A stretch of DNA of 23,247 bases from a virus, in IMG/VR virus record IMGVR_UViG_3300047476_000705, positions 1 to 23,247 of that record; one strand, 5' to 3'. Position 1 is the stretch's first letter, and each line of letters opens with the position of its first letter. The position numbers and the translations under genes are program-made. This document shows positions 13,801 to 21,611 of the stretch, piece by piece. The notes below the pieces were generated by a model. It saw only the letters and a list, made by a program, of their open reading frames with translations, was not told the origin of the DNA and ran no database searches.

Positions 13801-16235
13801 CCAAGGTGTCGGACACCATCGCCGCCAAGTACCGTGAGATGGAAAAGGCCGGCGATGCCAAGTTCCTTGACATGAGCAAGTACGAGCGCCTGCAGTATTC
13901 CGCAGAAATGGCCGGCAAGGAAGCTGAGATTCTGGCGGCCAAGGCGGCACAGCGCAGGGCGGCAAGCCTGCTGGCCCAGACTGAGAACCTGCAGCGCGTG
14001 CTTGACCGTGCGCCGAACATGAATCCGGGCCTGCTGGACAAGTATGTGTTTGGCAAGCAACAAGTCACCGACGCGGTATTCGAGCGCCTTGGGCAAGTGT
14101 TCAGCCGAGTTCAAGGCGAACAGCACGCCGCCCGTGCAAGTTTCATGGAGGCGCTGGAAGCGACCAGCCCCAAGTTTTTCGGACTGATCCGCAACACCGA
14201 GGGGATGCTGGCCTTTGCGCGTGAAGTGCTGGGCGAGGACAGCGGTAGCCCCGATGCCAAGAAAGCTGCCAAGGTGTATCTGGATGCCATCGAGGCCATG
14301 CGCGTCCGGGCCAACAGCCTGGGCATGAACATCGGCAAGCTGCCGTATGGCTGGCTTCCGCACCAGTGGGATCAAGGCATGATTGCTCACGGCGGCCGGA
14401 GTCTGGCCGAGCGTGCGGCGACCAAGGCCAGGGGCGAAACCTACACGCCAGCAGATGCCCGCGACGGCTTCGTCAAGGATATGCTGGAACACACCGATCT
14501 GACCGCCCTGCGCAATGAGGACGGCACGGTGATGGACTTGGAGGATGCCACCGCGTTCTATGAGTCGTCATTCGACACCCTGTTCAGCGATGGCCGGAAC
14601 AAGGGCGAAGTCGGCGGGCGTGGCACGCGTGCCTCGAAGTATGACGGCAAGCACCGTGTTATCCACTTCAAGAACGCCGAAAGCTACATGGCGATGATGG
14701 ACAAGTACGGCGGCGGGCGTGATCTGATGCAGGCGATCATGGGCCACATGGACACCATGGCCAAGGACATTGCCATGCTGGATGAATTGGGTGCGAACCC
14801 TGCCCAGACTTTCGAGCTGCTGAAATCCACGGCTGAGCGTGTCGACAACAAGCCGGGGGCAACCTCACAGGGCGCAACGCTGGACATGGTGTTTTCGGTG
14901 CTGAATGGCGAAGTGTCCACTCCGGTCAATGCGACCATTGCCAACTTCGGGCAAGCAACGCGCAACTGGGTGACGGCTACGGCGCTCCAAGGGGTCATGC
15001 TGTCGAGCATTACCGATGCCCCGCTGCAGCAGTTGGTCATCAAGAGTTACGGGCTGGATTTGGGCAAAGGACTCAAGACCACGCTGGGCTCATTCGGCGG
15101 CGACACTGCCAAGGAAGCGGCCAAGCTCGGCATCGTGACCGACTACCTTGCCAACGAGATGGCGCTCTGGGGGCAGGACAATGCCGCCGCCAGCACCACC
15201 GGAAAGCTGGCCGAAGCCACCATGCGCCTGACCGGCGTGAACCGCTGGACGCATTCGATGCGCCGGGGCGCTGAGCTCAATCTGGCCATGGGGATCACCG
15301 ATTGGGTGAATAAGCCATGGGTAAGCCTTGAGGGCAAGACGCTGGAGAATTTCACCCAAAGCGGCGTGACCGAGGCAGACTGGGCGGTATGGCAGAAGGC
15401 CATCCCTTCCGAATTCAAAGGACAGAAAATCCTCGACTACAAGAACATCATGGCCGTGGATGACCCCAATGCCGGCCGCGCCGCGATGCGGTATCTGGGA
15501 ATGCTTGATGATTTTGGCAAGCTGGCGGTGTACGCGCCGGATGTGCGGGTACGCGCAGCTCTGACGCAAGATACAAAGTCCGGAACGGTTGGCGGTGAGC
15601 TCATGCGAAGCATGACCCTGTTCAAATCCTTCGCCCTGGGGATGCCCATGCGTCACCTGCGCCGGTTGCGGCAGATGGATGGCAAGAGCAAGGCCCAGTA
15701 TTCCGCTGCTTACCTTATGGGCCTGACTGCGTTTGGCGCTCTGGCTATCCAACTCAAGCAGATTGCCGCTGGTAAAGACCCGCAGGACATGACTGAGGAA
15801 AAGTTCTGGCTCTCATCCTTGGCGCAAGGCGGCGGTCTAGGCATTCTGTACGATGTGATCTACAAGGGCGTGGAAGCCGAGGGACGCACAGGCCGGCAGA
15901 ACTGGCGCAGCTTATCCAGTCCGGTGTTTGGCCGAGCCGCCGACGCCATCGAAGTGGGCATGGAAGGTGTGATGGTGGCAGCCGGTAGCCAGAAGCATGA
16001 AAAGCAATTCCGCGAACACGCCGCCCGCTTTGCGACCGACAATATCCCATTCTCGAAAATCTGGTGGTACAAGGAAGCCTTCAATCAGATCCTTGGGCAC
16101 GAGATGCGGGAAACCATCAGCCCCGGATACACGGCAAAGGAACGGGCGCGGGCCCAGAAGTACGGCGAGAGCTTCTACATGAAACCCAACGGCGATGTGC
16201 GATCGCCGGACCTTGAAAAGGCGGTAGGCGAATGA
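10890..16235 (+). CDS. Giant ejection protein (T7 gp16-like) with lytic transglycosylase and metzincin-like domains
   Basis: 1781 residues, longer than T7 gp16 (about 1318). It starts at an ATGA overlap. Residues about 400-515 are an SLT lytic transglycosylase: catalytic E412 in ESRG, then SPKGAVGPMQTMP (about 422-434), then A477-YNWGPG. In T7 this domain is at the N-terminus; here roughly 400 residues precede it. A second enzyme-like site follows: H631-E632-F-G-H635-N-L-E-T-T-H641, the HExxHxxxxxH spacing of metzincin zinc proteases with Glu where Gly is usual. The remaining 1100 residues are largely helical, like the gp16 rod, with a hydrophobic stretch near 1610-1635 (AAYLMGLTAFGALAI) that could enter the inner membrane. 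The expected job is to degrade peptidoglycan locally and form the DNA channel during infection. The protease function is inferred only. Confidence 0.88.
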   Translation: MSAFNKSDDVTQDERDVVAQRNRNAAKASENPGLFAGATELWKLPVSGGAKVVGGFEPLFNVPGKVNEIYAGVAYNLTPGAYGENADEAGKLYQDRIRWSNDLERENREWAAQYYRQSDAYYQNPQGEGTQVVRAIGEIIPRAILGNKFGLAGSAAAVGVPEGGVTETRLVDQGVAPDVAEQAGDITAATFAGMSLFPAARLSNSMLADLGLVVGGNVAMGAGQRELLSQVLADTPEIAKQYEAMDTNAIATDVLLSVPFWGLARMGGSGVSAQQKVEVVDRALTVKANEQANAMDGKAPATPKDTRAVRQNKAAGIEAILNDKPMPDPKPVNAVDVPEAAIQKQAFAESIAEAIRTGDVSGIRLIEDAPAVDAPPPADAFDLKAEAVMRRIDGSIGQIKRESLYGAVEYIESRGRADAVSPKGAVGPMQTMPETLRDPGYGVRPAADNSTAELRRVGRDYVDAMTKKYGLEGGLAAYNWGPGNWEKALAKAGGDVKKALASAPAETRAYVPKVLARIPGAADTYPNGVPKNLPEVEADVREINTEFSRVTAQGADGSVRSHRGVRAIDQGSLPDELASSLQAIDEALGVKTTVVRNLSPEVRDFHGTTLGDGRIFVNENSAHPLVTVAMHEFGHNLETTHPDLYAPLRAEIERQSADGLAFFKRDTKQADDATAVRELTNNAIGDALSDPKFLRRMADENPTVFQRVAETVMKYLDGLLAKVGLKDYGSDRYLDDVAVFRDLLASTLTEYNARTVGFDEKGAVLAYADEIGWEQVGGRLVGKSGMDEGMTGQGGGFQVSGRSTWIPKAARNGKRSQFWSNRPEGITEDTARKALAKFSAGKKLGAAEQRFIDYAKKAAKIDEAERQQAFADFMQSEANRRELQFSDKLDDGFEVPANASPEEAAAYRMAQTMPNAQVEFGYDLDGNPIKTVGEAVQVIEKLKIEDMNKAKRFGQVVERVVAGKTLTDAEAKVSDTIAAKYREMEKAGDAKFLDMSKYERLQYSAEMAGKEAEILAAKAAQRRAASLLAQTENLQRVLDRAPNMNPGLLDKYVFGKQQVTDAVFERLGQVFSRVQGEQHAARASFMEALEATSPKFFGLIRNTEGMLAFAREVLGEDSGSPDAKKAAKVYLDAIEAMRVRANSLGMNIGKLPYGWLPHQWDQGMIAHGGRSLAERAATKARGETYTPADARDGFVKDMLEHTDLTALRNEDGTVMDLEDATAFYESSFDTLFSDGRNKGEVGGRGTRASKYDGKHRVIHFKNAESYMAMMDKYGGGRDLMQAIMGHMDTMAKDIAMLDELGANPAQTFELLKSTAERVDNKPGATSQGATLDMVFSVLNGEVSTPVNATIANFGQATRNWVTATALQGVMLSSITDAPLQQLVIKSYGLDLGKGLKTTLGSFGGDTAKEAAKLGIVTDYLANEMALWGQDNAAASTTGKLAEATMRLTGVNRWTHSMRRGAELNLAMGITDWVNKPWVSLEGKTLENFTQSGVTEADWAVWQKAIPSEFKGQKILDYKNIMAVDDPNAGRAAMRYLGMLDDFGKLAVYAPDVRVRAALTQDTKSGTVGGELMRSMTLFKSFALGMPMRHLRRLRQMDGKSKAQYSAAYLMGLTAFGALAIQLKQIAAGKDPQDMTEEKFWLSSLAQGGGLGILYDVIYKGVEAEGRTGRQNWRSLSSPVFGRAADAIEVGMEGVMVAAGSQKHEKQFREHAARFATDNIPFSKIWWYKEAFNQILGHEMRETISPGYTAKERARAQKYGESFYMKPNGDVRSPDLEKAVGE

Positions 16236-16564
16236 GAAAGGACCAACGCATCAAACTGGCGGCATTGTCGGAGAAGCTGGCCGACTATGCCATTGAGGCA
16301 GCCGACCCGAGCCACTGGGGCGTGACCACGCCGCGGGCATCCGACATGAGCAAGGAGGAGCGCTATGACGCGACCTTGAACATCAAGTATGCCAGTGCGG
16401 CCGTCGGGCTTCTGGTGCGCGTCGAGCAGGTGGTGGCGTCACGCAATCCGGTGTTCGACGGCGTGAACGAGCCGAGTGTCGATGGTGAAATCAAGGCCGC
16501 CGAGCGCAAGGCCGAGGAACTGCTGGGGCGGGTGATGAAACGACATGGCAAAGCCCAAGCCTAA
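16232..16564 (+). CDS. Putative terminase small subunit
   Basis: 110 residues beginning at an ATGA overlap with the gp16-like gene and ending 20 bases inside the large terminase gene. It is mostly helical and charged (KDQRIKLAALSEKLADYAIEA; then EIKAAERKAEELLGRVMKRHG), with a basic C-terminal end. Small terminases of T7-like phages (gp18, about 90 residues) sit next to the large subunit and are short helical DNA-binding or regulatory proteins, which fits in size and place. I see no helix-turn-helix motif I can defend. It could instead be an unrelated accessory protein. Confidence 0.55.
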   Translation: MRKDQRIKLAALSEKLADYAIEAADPSHWGVTTPRASDMSKEERYDATLNIKYASAAVGLLVRVEQVVASRNPVFDGVNEPSVDGEIKAAERKAEELLGRVMKRHGKAQA

Positions 16565-18188
16565 AATCAGCTTCCTCGCCTTTTTCCTGCTGTGGGCAGA
16601 ACGGCAAGGGTGGGATGTCCCTGACCTCCATGTCCGGGTCTGTGTCTGGCTGGAGAACAAAGGCCCGCTGGCCCTGCTCATGCTCCCCCGAGGCCATGCC
16701 AAGTCCACCATCTTGGGCATCTATAACGCATGGCGGTATTACTGCGAGCCGCACCTGCGGATCCTGCACCAGGGCGAGTCCGACCCCACCGCCTTCAAGA
16801 CCGCGCGCGATACCAAGGCGGTCCTGCAACGGCACCCGCTGACGGCTGACATGGCCCAAGGCTTGCGTGGTGAGGTGTCGTTCTGGTGGCTTCCGGGCAA
16901 TCTGGACGAGCGCAACCCATCCATGCAGGCCGCTGGCGTGCTGTCGAATGTGACCTCCTCGCGCGCCGATGAAATCCAGAACGACGACATCGAGGTGCCC
17001 AAGAACATCCAGACCGCCGACGCCCGCGAGAAGCTGCGCTACCGGACCGGCGAGCAGGTCCACATTCTGGTGCCCGGTGGCACGGAGCTGTATGTCGGCA
17101 CCCCGCACACGCACGAATCGATCTACAACGACATCATGGCCCAAGACGCCGACTGCTTCATTGTCCGGATGTTCGACCAGGAGTACCGCATCGAGGATGC
17201 CAAGGCCGGCCGTCATGCCATCCCGTTCATGCCGCAGTTCATCTTTGCCGGCATCGGGCAACCGGCCCGACTGCTCAAGCTGAATCAGGACTACCGCATC
17301 GAGGTCAAGGGCAGCGCCTACACCCTGACCCTGTTGGAGCCCCATAGCTTTCTGGACTGCTACGCGGGGCAGGCATGGCCGGAACGGTTCGGTGCCGACG
17401 AACTGGAGCGCCGCCGCCGGAAGACCCGCACCATCAACGAATGGGACAGCCAGTATCAGTTGCACGCCAAGCCGGTCACGCAGACCCGCCTTGATCCTGA
17501 CCGCCTGTTCGAGTACGACATCGAGCCGGAACTGCGCGAGGCCAATGGCGAGGTGTCGATGTGGCTGGGCCATGCGCGTCTGGTGTCGGCATCGCTACGG
17601 TGGGATCCGGCATCCGGCAAGACCGGCTCCGATGTGTCGGCCTTGGGTCTGGTGTTCTCGGACGGCACAGGCCGGCGCTACATCCACCGGACGGAGCCCC
17701 TGATGGGCGACATTGCCGAGTACGGCGCCGACGGCAAGACCATCATCGGCGGGCAGGTGCATACCATCTGCAACACGGTGGAGCGTTTCGCCCTGGGCAG
17801 GGTCACGATTGAAACCAACGGCATCGGCGGGTTCGCCCCGGCGGTGCTCAAGGCCGCCCTGAAACAGCGCGGATTGCAGTGCGGCGTCACCGCCAAGCAT
17901 TCCGTCGGCCAGAAAAACAAGCGCATTCTGGAGGGATTGGAGCCCCTGCTCAATACGGCGGGGATGCTGTGGGCGCATTCCTCGGTGCTCGATGGCCCGA
18001 TCTACGCCCAGATGCAGCAGTGGAATCCGGCCATGACCGGGCAGGAAGACGACTACCTCGATGTGGTGGCGCTGGCCTGTACCGACATTCCGGAACGGGT
18101 GGGTAAAGACTTCGTGAATCACGGCCGGCCGCGCAAGCACTGGACCGGCAGCGTCGGCTCGGTGGAAGCGGAGTTCAGCCGGGGATAA
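16545..18188 (+). CDS. Terminase large subunit (packaging ATPase/nuclease)
   Basis: 547 residues (T7 gp19 is about 586). ATPase part: Walker A R49-G-H-A-K53-S-T in LMLPRGHAKST, and a Walker B-type end D147-D148-I-E150. Nuclease (RNase H-like) part: D354 in RWDPASGKTGSDVSA, E423 in ETNG, and D503/D506 in EDDYLDVVAL, the three acidic positions expected to bind metal. The AKST form of the P-loop is common in this family. The enzyme docks at the portal, pumps DNA into the procapsid and cuts concatemers. It overlaps the small-subunit gene by 20 bases. Its stop codon lies within the second copy of the 19-base element, so transcription control for the fibres begins where this gene ends. Confidence 0.94.
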   Translation: MAKPKPKISFLAFFLLWAERQGWDVPDLHVRVCVWLENKGPLALLMLPRGHAKSTILGIYNAWRYYCEPHLRILHQGESDPTAFKTARDTKAVLQRHPLTADMAQGLRGEVSFWWLPGNLDERNPSMQAAGVLSNVTSSRADEIQNDDIEVPKNIQTADAREKLRYRTGEQVHILVPGGTELYVGTPHTHESIYNDIMAQDADCFIVRMFDQEYRIEDAKAGRHAIPFMPQFIFAGIGQPARLLKLNQDYRIEVKGSAYTLTLLEPHSFLDCYAGQAWPERFGADELERRRRKTRTINEWDSQYQLHAKPVTQTRLDPDRLFEYDIEPELREANGEVSMWLGHARLVSASLRWDPASGKTGSDVSALGLVFSDGTGRRYIHRTEPLMGDIAEYGADGKTIIGGQVHTICNTVERFALGRVTIETNGIGGFAPAVLKAALKQRGLQCGVTAKHSVGQKNKRILEGLEPLLNTAGMLWAHSSVLDGPIYAQMQQWNPAMTGQEDDYLDVVALACTDIPERVGKDFVNHGRPRKHWTGSVGSVEAEFSRG

Positions 18189-18203
18189 ATCCCCTTTTGG
18201 GTA
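18185..18203 (+). promoter_or_regulatory. Late-gene control element, copy 2 (candidate phage promoter upstream of fibre genes)
   Basis: This is an exact second copy of ATAAATCCCCTTTTGGGTA (first at 3544). It overlaps the large-terminase stop (TAA at 18186-18188) and lies 45 bases before the first fibre start. No terminator hairpin precedes this copy, unlike copy 1. The flanks of the two copies differ from the first base outside the 19, so the conserved unit is sharply bounded. TATA-like bases occur 24 bases after it (18227) and 22 after copy 1, too far and too variable for a -10 box served by this sequence. The role as promoter is inferred. Confidence 0.55.
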
Positions 18204-18248
18204 AACGAGCATAGCTAGGCTGTGGGTATATCCTGCAGGGCCTTGCAC

Positions 18249-19037
18249 ATGACCGTTCCCGCCACTTACACCCCCAACGCTTACTATGCCAACGGCAGCA
18301 CCACGGACTTCCCGTTTGGCTTCAAGGTATTCGATGAAAGCCACCTGCTGGTCACTGTCAATGGCGTGACTCAGGCGCTCACCACGAACTACACCGTGAC
18401 CGGCATCGGCACGGAAACCGGCGGCACGGTCACTTTCCTTGTGGCCCCGAGCAATGGCGCATACATCGAGCTGCGCCGGAGTGTTCCGTTGTCACGGCAA
18501 ACCGATTACCAAGCCAATGGCGAACTGCGGGCCGACACGGTCAACGCCGATTTCGACCGGCTCTGGATGGCACTGCAGGAACTCATCACCACGGGAGCTC
18601 TGCTGTCGCCGATCGAGCTGGGCGCGGCCGTTGCCGGCGTGCCGGTGGTGACATTCACCACGGACGGCGTGGCATTCACCAATGCGCTGTTCAAGGGCTA
18701 TCAAGCCTTCCAAGTGGCAACCCCGACCATTGCGGCCGGTGTACTGACGCTGGACATGGAAACCGGCCCCTACTTCAAAGTGGCGCACAACGCCAACATC
18801 ACCACGCTGACTCTGACCAATGTGCTGGCCACCTACGGCTCCAACTTCATCCTTGAGCTGACCCAAGATGGTGTCGGCGGCAAAACCCTTGCATTCCCCG
18901 CCTCGGCGCGCGCTGCCGGCGGTGTTGCCAGTCTGGCCCCGACCACCACGGCCAATGCGCGGAACATCTACTCCTTCGTGACCGCTGACGCCGGCACGAC
19001 TTGGACGGTGTCCGTGATGAAGGATGTGAAAGCCTAA
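18249..19037 (+). CDS. Tail fibre protein with T7 gp17-type N-terminal attachment domain
   Basis: 262 residues from ATG 18249, preceded by GCAGGG with eight-base spacing; an in-frame GTG at 18222 is less likely. The first 120 residues (ANGSTTDFPFGFKVFDESHLLVTV, then ELRRSVPLSRQTDYQANG) match the T7 fibre N-terminal domain that attaches the fibre to the tail nozzle. The end (LTLTNVLATYGSNFILELTQDG, then TTWTVSVMKD) is a beta domain seen in phage fibre proteins. At 262 residues it is far shorter than T7 gp17 (about 553), so it is likely only an adaptor or short stem, with binding parts supplied by the following genes. The stop overlaps the next start (TAATG). Confidence 0.88.
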   Translation: MTVPATYTPNAYYANGSTTDFPFGFKVFDESHLLVTVNGVTQALTTNYTVTGIGTETGGTVTFLVAPSNGAYIELRRSVPLSRQTDYQANGELRADTVNADFDRLWMALQELITTGALLSPIELGAAVAGVPVVTFTTDGVAFTNALFKGYQAFQVATPTIAAGVLTLDMETGPYFKVAHNANITTLTLTNVLATYGSNFILELTQDGVGGKTLAFPASARAAGGVASLAPTTTANARNIYSFVTADAGTTWTVSVMKDVKA

Positions 19038-19507
19038 TGTTCACCGCATGGCAGGCCCAGTTTGCCAAGCCTGCGGCCACCGTCGCCGGCAACTTCGGCG
19101 ACCTCGTGCAGCCAATCCAGCAGGTGTCCGGCTCGGGCACGGTCACGGTTCCTGGCGCAATCATCGGCAGCGGGTTCAGCAAGTCCAGCACGGTGCCTGC
19201 AGGTGGCGCGACCTTGGCCCTGTACACCAACGGCGAGGGCTACACCGACGACGACGGCACATGGGAGTGGTGGATTCCAGCCATGGCCAACAAGGGCAAT
19301 TCCTACTGGGCCGAGCTGGTGGCCGGCATCGGTACTGGCACCATGTCTGGCTCCCCGCTGAGCACCCGATTGCAGATTTCCGGCGGCCCGAGCTGGTCGC
19401 TTGATCAAGTTGGAAAGCTCCGCACTTTCACCCTGAACTTCTATGACGCCGCATCCGGCGGCAGCCTTGTTTCAACCGGCACGATTACCTTGGATACCAT
19501 CCCATGA
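19037..19507 (+). CDS. Tail-fibre-locus structural protein, unknown
   Basis: 156 residues from ATG 19037, coupled to the fibre gene by TAATG; an in-frame GTG at 19001 lies inside that gene and is not needed. The sequence is rich in Gly, Thr, Ser and aromatic residues (GEGYTDDDGTWEWWIPAM, then GPSWSLDQVGKLRTF), consistent with a beta-sandwich of the kind found in fibres and tail accessory proteins. No enzyme motif is seen. Place within a five-gene fibre run suggests a virion or receptor-binding role. I do not recognise a family. Confidence 0.65.
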   Translation: MFTAWQAQFAKPAATVAGNFGDLVQPIQQVSGSGTVTVPGAIIGSGFSKSSTVPAGGATLALYTNGEGYTDDDGTWEWWIPAMANKGNSYWAELVAGIGTGTMSGSPLSTRLQISGGPSWSLDQVGKLRTFTLNFYDAASGGSLVSTGTITLDTIP

Positions 19508-19905
19508 GCAACACCTCCGAACTGACTGCCGCGCGCAAGAACACCATGGCCGACGCACTGGCCACCAGTTTGAACAGCGGCTACCTGCGCATCTACTCCG
19601 GCACCAAGCCTGCAACGGCTGACACCGCGCTGTCTGGCAACACCCTGCTGGCTGAGCTTCGGTTCAATGCCACCGCCGCGCCTGCCGCGGTAGCCGGTCT
19701 GCTGACCTTCAATGCCATCACCCAAGACTCCAGCAACGATGCCAACGGCACGGCCAGCTTCTTCCGGGCGTTCCGATCCAACGGCACCACCGTGGAGTTC
19801 CAAGGCACCTGCGGGCTGTCCGGCGAGGGCTTGAACCTGTCGACCCTCACCATCACCGCAGGCGGCACCACCGCTGTGGCCAGCCTCACCTACCAGGTGC
19901 AGTGA
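19504..19905 (+). CDS. Tail-fibre-locus structural protein, unknown
   Basis: 133 residues joined to the previous gene by ATGA. The N-terminal helix (LTAARKNTMADALATSLN) is followed by beta-rich sequence (GYLRIYSGTKPATADTALSG; then STLTITAGGTTAVASLTYQVQ). I have the impression of similar short proteins recurring beside phage fibres; the fold looks like a beta-sandwich with small residues. There is no membrane segment or catalytic motif. It is likely a tail accessory or fibre-tip protein; the role is inferred from neighbours only. The stop and next start overlap (TGATG). Confidence 0.62.
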   Translation: MSNTSELTAARKNTMADALATSLNSGYLRIYSGTKPATADTALSGNTLLAELRFNATAAPAAVAGLLTFNAITQDSSNDANGTASFFRAFRSNGTTVEFQGTCGLSGEGLNLSTLTITAGGTTAVASLTYQVQ

Positions 19906-20435
19906 TGCGCAAGCGCCGGCCAACGCTGACTCCGGTTCTGGTCGATACGACCGGGCGGGGCACCATTGAGCTGGAGCGCCGACTCAAGGCACTGGAGGCC
20001 GGTGGCGGTGGCGGCGGTGGAACCCTGACCGACGGCGACAAGGGCGACATTACCGTGTCTGCCTCTGGCGCGACATGGGTGATTGATAACGGCGCGGTGA
20101 ACACCTCCAAGCTGGGCGGCGACATTACCACGGCGGGCAAGTCCCTGCTGAATGATGCCGACGCGGCGGCACAGCGCGCCACGCTCGGGCTTGGCACTGC
20201 GGCCACCAGCAACACCGGCGATTTCGCGGCGAGTTCGCACACCCACACCTCGGCGGCCATTACGGACTTCGCCGAATCGGTCGATGATCGCGTGGCTGCG
20301 CTCCTTGTGGCGGGTGCCAATGTCACGCTGACCTATGACGATGTAGCCAACACTCTGACCGTTGCGTCCTCGGGCGGTGGTGGCAGCGGCCTATCTCTTG
20401 CACAAGCCATGACCGTTTCATCCTTGAGGATCTAA
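19905..20435 (+). CDS. Fibre-like protein with poly-glycine hinges
   Basis: 176 residues from ATG 19905; a GTG directly before it is also in frame. After a basic start (MRKRRPTLTPV) and a helix (ELERRLKALEAGG) comes a run of seven glycines, then a region typical of phage fibre shafts: GDKGDITVSASGATWVID, AAQRATLGLGTAATSNTGDF, and SSHTHTSAAITDFAESVDDRVAALL. A second Gly/Ser run (GGGGSG) follows near the end. The phrases LGLGTAATSNTG and SHTHTSAAITDF are common in trimeric fibre proteins. The short length and basic head suggest a linker between the adaptor and a distal protein. The stop is directly followed by the next gene. Confidence 0.72.
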   Translation: MRKRRPTLTPVLVDTTGRGTIELERRLKALEAGGGGGGGTLTDGDKGDITVSASGATWVIDNGAVNTSKLGGDITTAGKSLLNDADAAAQRATLGLGTAATSNTGDFAASSHTHTSAAITDFAESVDDRVAALLVAGANVTLTYDDVANTLTVASSGGGGSGLSLAQAMTVSSLRI

Positions 20436-21611
20436 ATGATACTTCTTGACGCCACCACGCATACGCTGGAAGCCACGACAAGCGCGGCGGTTTCGACCAA
20501 CTATGTCATCTCGTATGCTGACATAACCACCTCGACATTTCTGCCTGCGTCCTCTCAGGGCAATATCACGACCGCCACGACCACGACGGTGGTGGCTGCC
20601 CCAGGCGCATCCACGCAACGGCAGATTAAGCTGGCCTCGTTCTATAACAACGGCTCGGCATCGCAGACCGTCACGGTCAAAAAGGATGTGTCCGGCACCG
20701 AGTACATCATCATCCGCGCGGTGATTGCTGCAGGCGAAACCCTGCAGTACACCGATGGCAATGGCTGGGAAGTGTTGGACAGGGCAGGGCGTGTTCGCAC
20801 TGGCGCAACACAAGACACCGGATACAACGGACTGCTGTCGGCATTCTACAAAGTCGGCACGGCTCCCGAAGCGGCAGGCCAGTGGTATTGCTGGGCGAAA
20901 GATACCGGCAATCCGGGCGCGTGGGCGGTAGGTTCGCCCGGTCTTAACGGACGCGCAACGGATGGCACCACGGCAGGCGATGCCGGATGCTTCCTGATTG
21001 CCAACCCATCAACGGGCAACAACTACCTGACCAACTACGCAGCGGCGGCATCTGTTGTCTGCCAGCCGTGGGTGTTCGATGTGCTATGGGTCAATACCGG
21101 CCTTGTTGTCACCACCACCACCGCGCAAGCCATCGCTTCCCCGACTGCCCTGCCAGCCCGTGATGTGAACGGATCGAGCAACGGCGAGGGCGTGTGGGCA
21201 GGCATCCTTGTCGCCACGGCAACCACAAACGCGGGTGCGATTACCAACACCACCATCAGCTATACCAACTCGGACGGCACGGCAGGCAAGACCGCCACCA
21301 TATCCAGCTTCCCCGCCACAGCGGTCATTGGCACGGTGGTCTGGTTCCAACTGGCGGCAGGCGACAAGGGCGTGCGCTCGATTCAATCCGTGACCCTCGG
21401 CACCTCGTATGCAGGCGGCGCTATCAGCATCATTCTTGCCCGACCGTTAGCCAATCAACCGAACCTCGTGGCCAATGTGGGCGGTGTGGACACGCCGCCC
21501 CAGAATCCCGGCGTGCGCCTTTACAACGGCACCTGCGCCTTGCCATTCGGCCTGATGAGCGCGACCACGGCGACAACCATAAGCGGTTCAATCTCAGTCA
21601 TGGAGCGATAA
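20436..21611 (+). CDS. Large tail-fibre-locus protein, probable receptor-binding or tail structural protein
   Basis: 391 residues; GAGGA (20426-20430) lies five bases before the ATG. It is highly enriched in Thr, Ala, Gly, Ser and Val, with alternating beta pattern throughout. The first 120 residues contain KLASFYNNGSASQTVTVKK and IIIRAVIAAGETLQYTDGNG, a beta-sandwich pattern I associate with phage tail and head-fibre proteins. The middle has QWYCWAKDTGNPGAW, and the end PPQNPGVRLYNGTCALPFGL. I do not see a C-type-lectin or depolymerase motif. As the longest and last protein of the fibre run it is the best candidate for the distal receptor-binding part. It is directly followed by endolysin. 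Confidence 0.65.
   Translation: MILLDATTHTLEATTSAAVSTNYVISYADITTSTFLPASSQGNITTATTTTVVAAPGASTQRQIKLASFYNNGSASQTVTVKKDVSGTEYIIIRAVIAAGETLQYTDGNGWEVLDRAGRVRTGATQDTGYNGLLSAFYKVGTAPEAAGQWYCWAKDTGNPGAWAVGSPGLNGRATDGTTAGDAGCFLIANPSTGNNYLTNYAAAASVVCQPWVFDVLWVNTGLVVTTTTAQAIASPTALPARDVNGSSNGEGVWAGILVATATTNAGAITNTTISYTNSDGTAGKTATISSFPATAVIGTVVWFQLAAGDKGVRSIQSVTLGTSYAGGAISIILARPLANQPNLVANVGGVDTPPQNPGVRLYNGTCALPFGLMSATTATTISGSISVMER

Noticed and set aside
13536-14492. 318-codon minus-strand frame inside the gp16-like gene
   Set aside because: Antisense to a well-supported 1781-residue gene; no ribosome binding site or neighbours on that strand.
20436-21611. Diversity-generating retroelement target (as in the related BPP-1 Mtd gene)
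   Set aside because: No C-type-lectin end, no adenine-rich variable or template repeat pair and no reverse transcriptase gene are seen in the window.
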